Assembly: GCA_023249715.1 (NCBI GenBank)
Contig: JAHFCA010000111.1
Span: forward strand, 1 to 5,348
DNA: 5,348 nt
Source: Elusimicrobiota bacterium
GTDB lineage: Bacteria > Elusimicrobiota > Elusimicrobia > 2-02-FULL-39-32
Direction: 5' to 3'
The translations under genes and the position numbers were made by a program. The notes under the pieces were generated by a model. It had not been told where the DNA came from. It was given only the letters and a program-made list of their open reading frames with translations, and made no database searches. This document shows, in pieces, positions 5,333 through 5,348 of the stretch (position 1 is its first letter; each line of letters starts with the position of its first letter).

Positions 5333-5348
5333 TTCAAAAAAACATCTA

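Noticed and set aside
5251..5348. An ATG frame at 5251 stays open to the window edge (32 codons, beginning MEFDEKYRYFFF).
   Set aside because: It runs through both palindromes, is driven by A/T homopolymers (Phe, Lys, Asn), and its nearest purine-rich motif (GGAG at 5234) is 13 nt away, too far for a normal ribosome binding site. A partial gene cannot be excluded without more sequence.

Overview
This window carries five genes on the + strand. They are the 3' end of a gene that reads as the F1Fo ATP synthase epsilon subunit, a MscS-type channel with a C-terminal cyclic-nucleotide-binding domain, a CHASE2 class III adenylate cyclase, a DUF3307-type membrane protein, and a small RRM RNA-binding protein with a glycine/arginine-rich tail. 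No minus-strand gene, RNA gene, insertion sequence, phage gene or CRISPR array is visible. The organism is a bacterium. Moderate G+C content, scarce Shine-Dalgarno sequences and this gene mix would suit an uncultured lineage such as Elusimicrobiota or a neighbouring phylum, but that placement is a guess from style and not shown by any marker gene.

Layout. Positions 1-154 hold the epsilon C-terminal helices. The following 123 bp contain a good sigma-70-type promoter (-35 TTGTAA, 17 bp spacer, extended -10 TGATATAAT) and a 12-codon in-frame leader ORF whose stop codon touches the channel start. The channel gene (278-1768) overlaps the cyclase gene (1765-3816) by four bases. After 44 bp comes the DUF3307-type gene (3861-4655). 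A 145 bp leader with a 7 bp hairpin and the only strong Shine-Dalgarno sequence of the window precedes the RRM gene (4801-5151), which ends at a textbook intrinsic terminator (5187-5222). The last 126 bp are AT-rich and contain two palindromes.

How the genes fit together. The channel and cyclase look like one signalling unit. The cyclase has a complete extracytoplasmic CHASE2 sensor, four membrane segments and a catalytic domain that keeps its metal-binding, adenine-selecting and transition-state residues. The channel keeps the glutamate and arginine that hold cyclic nucleotide in CAP and PKA. The simplest reading is that an external cue controls cAMP synthesis and that cAMP gates, or tunes, the co-translated channel next to it. 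The DUF3307-type gene may be a third member or may use its own weak promoter. The RRM gene looks like an independent, post-transcriptionally regulated unit. The individual families are known. The compact cyclase-channel pair and the RRM leader are the parts most worth a second look.
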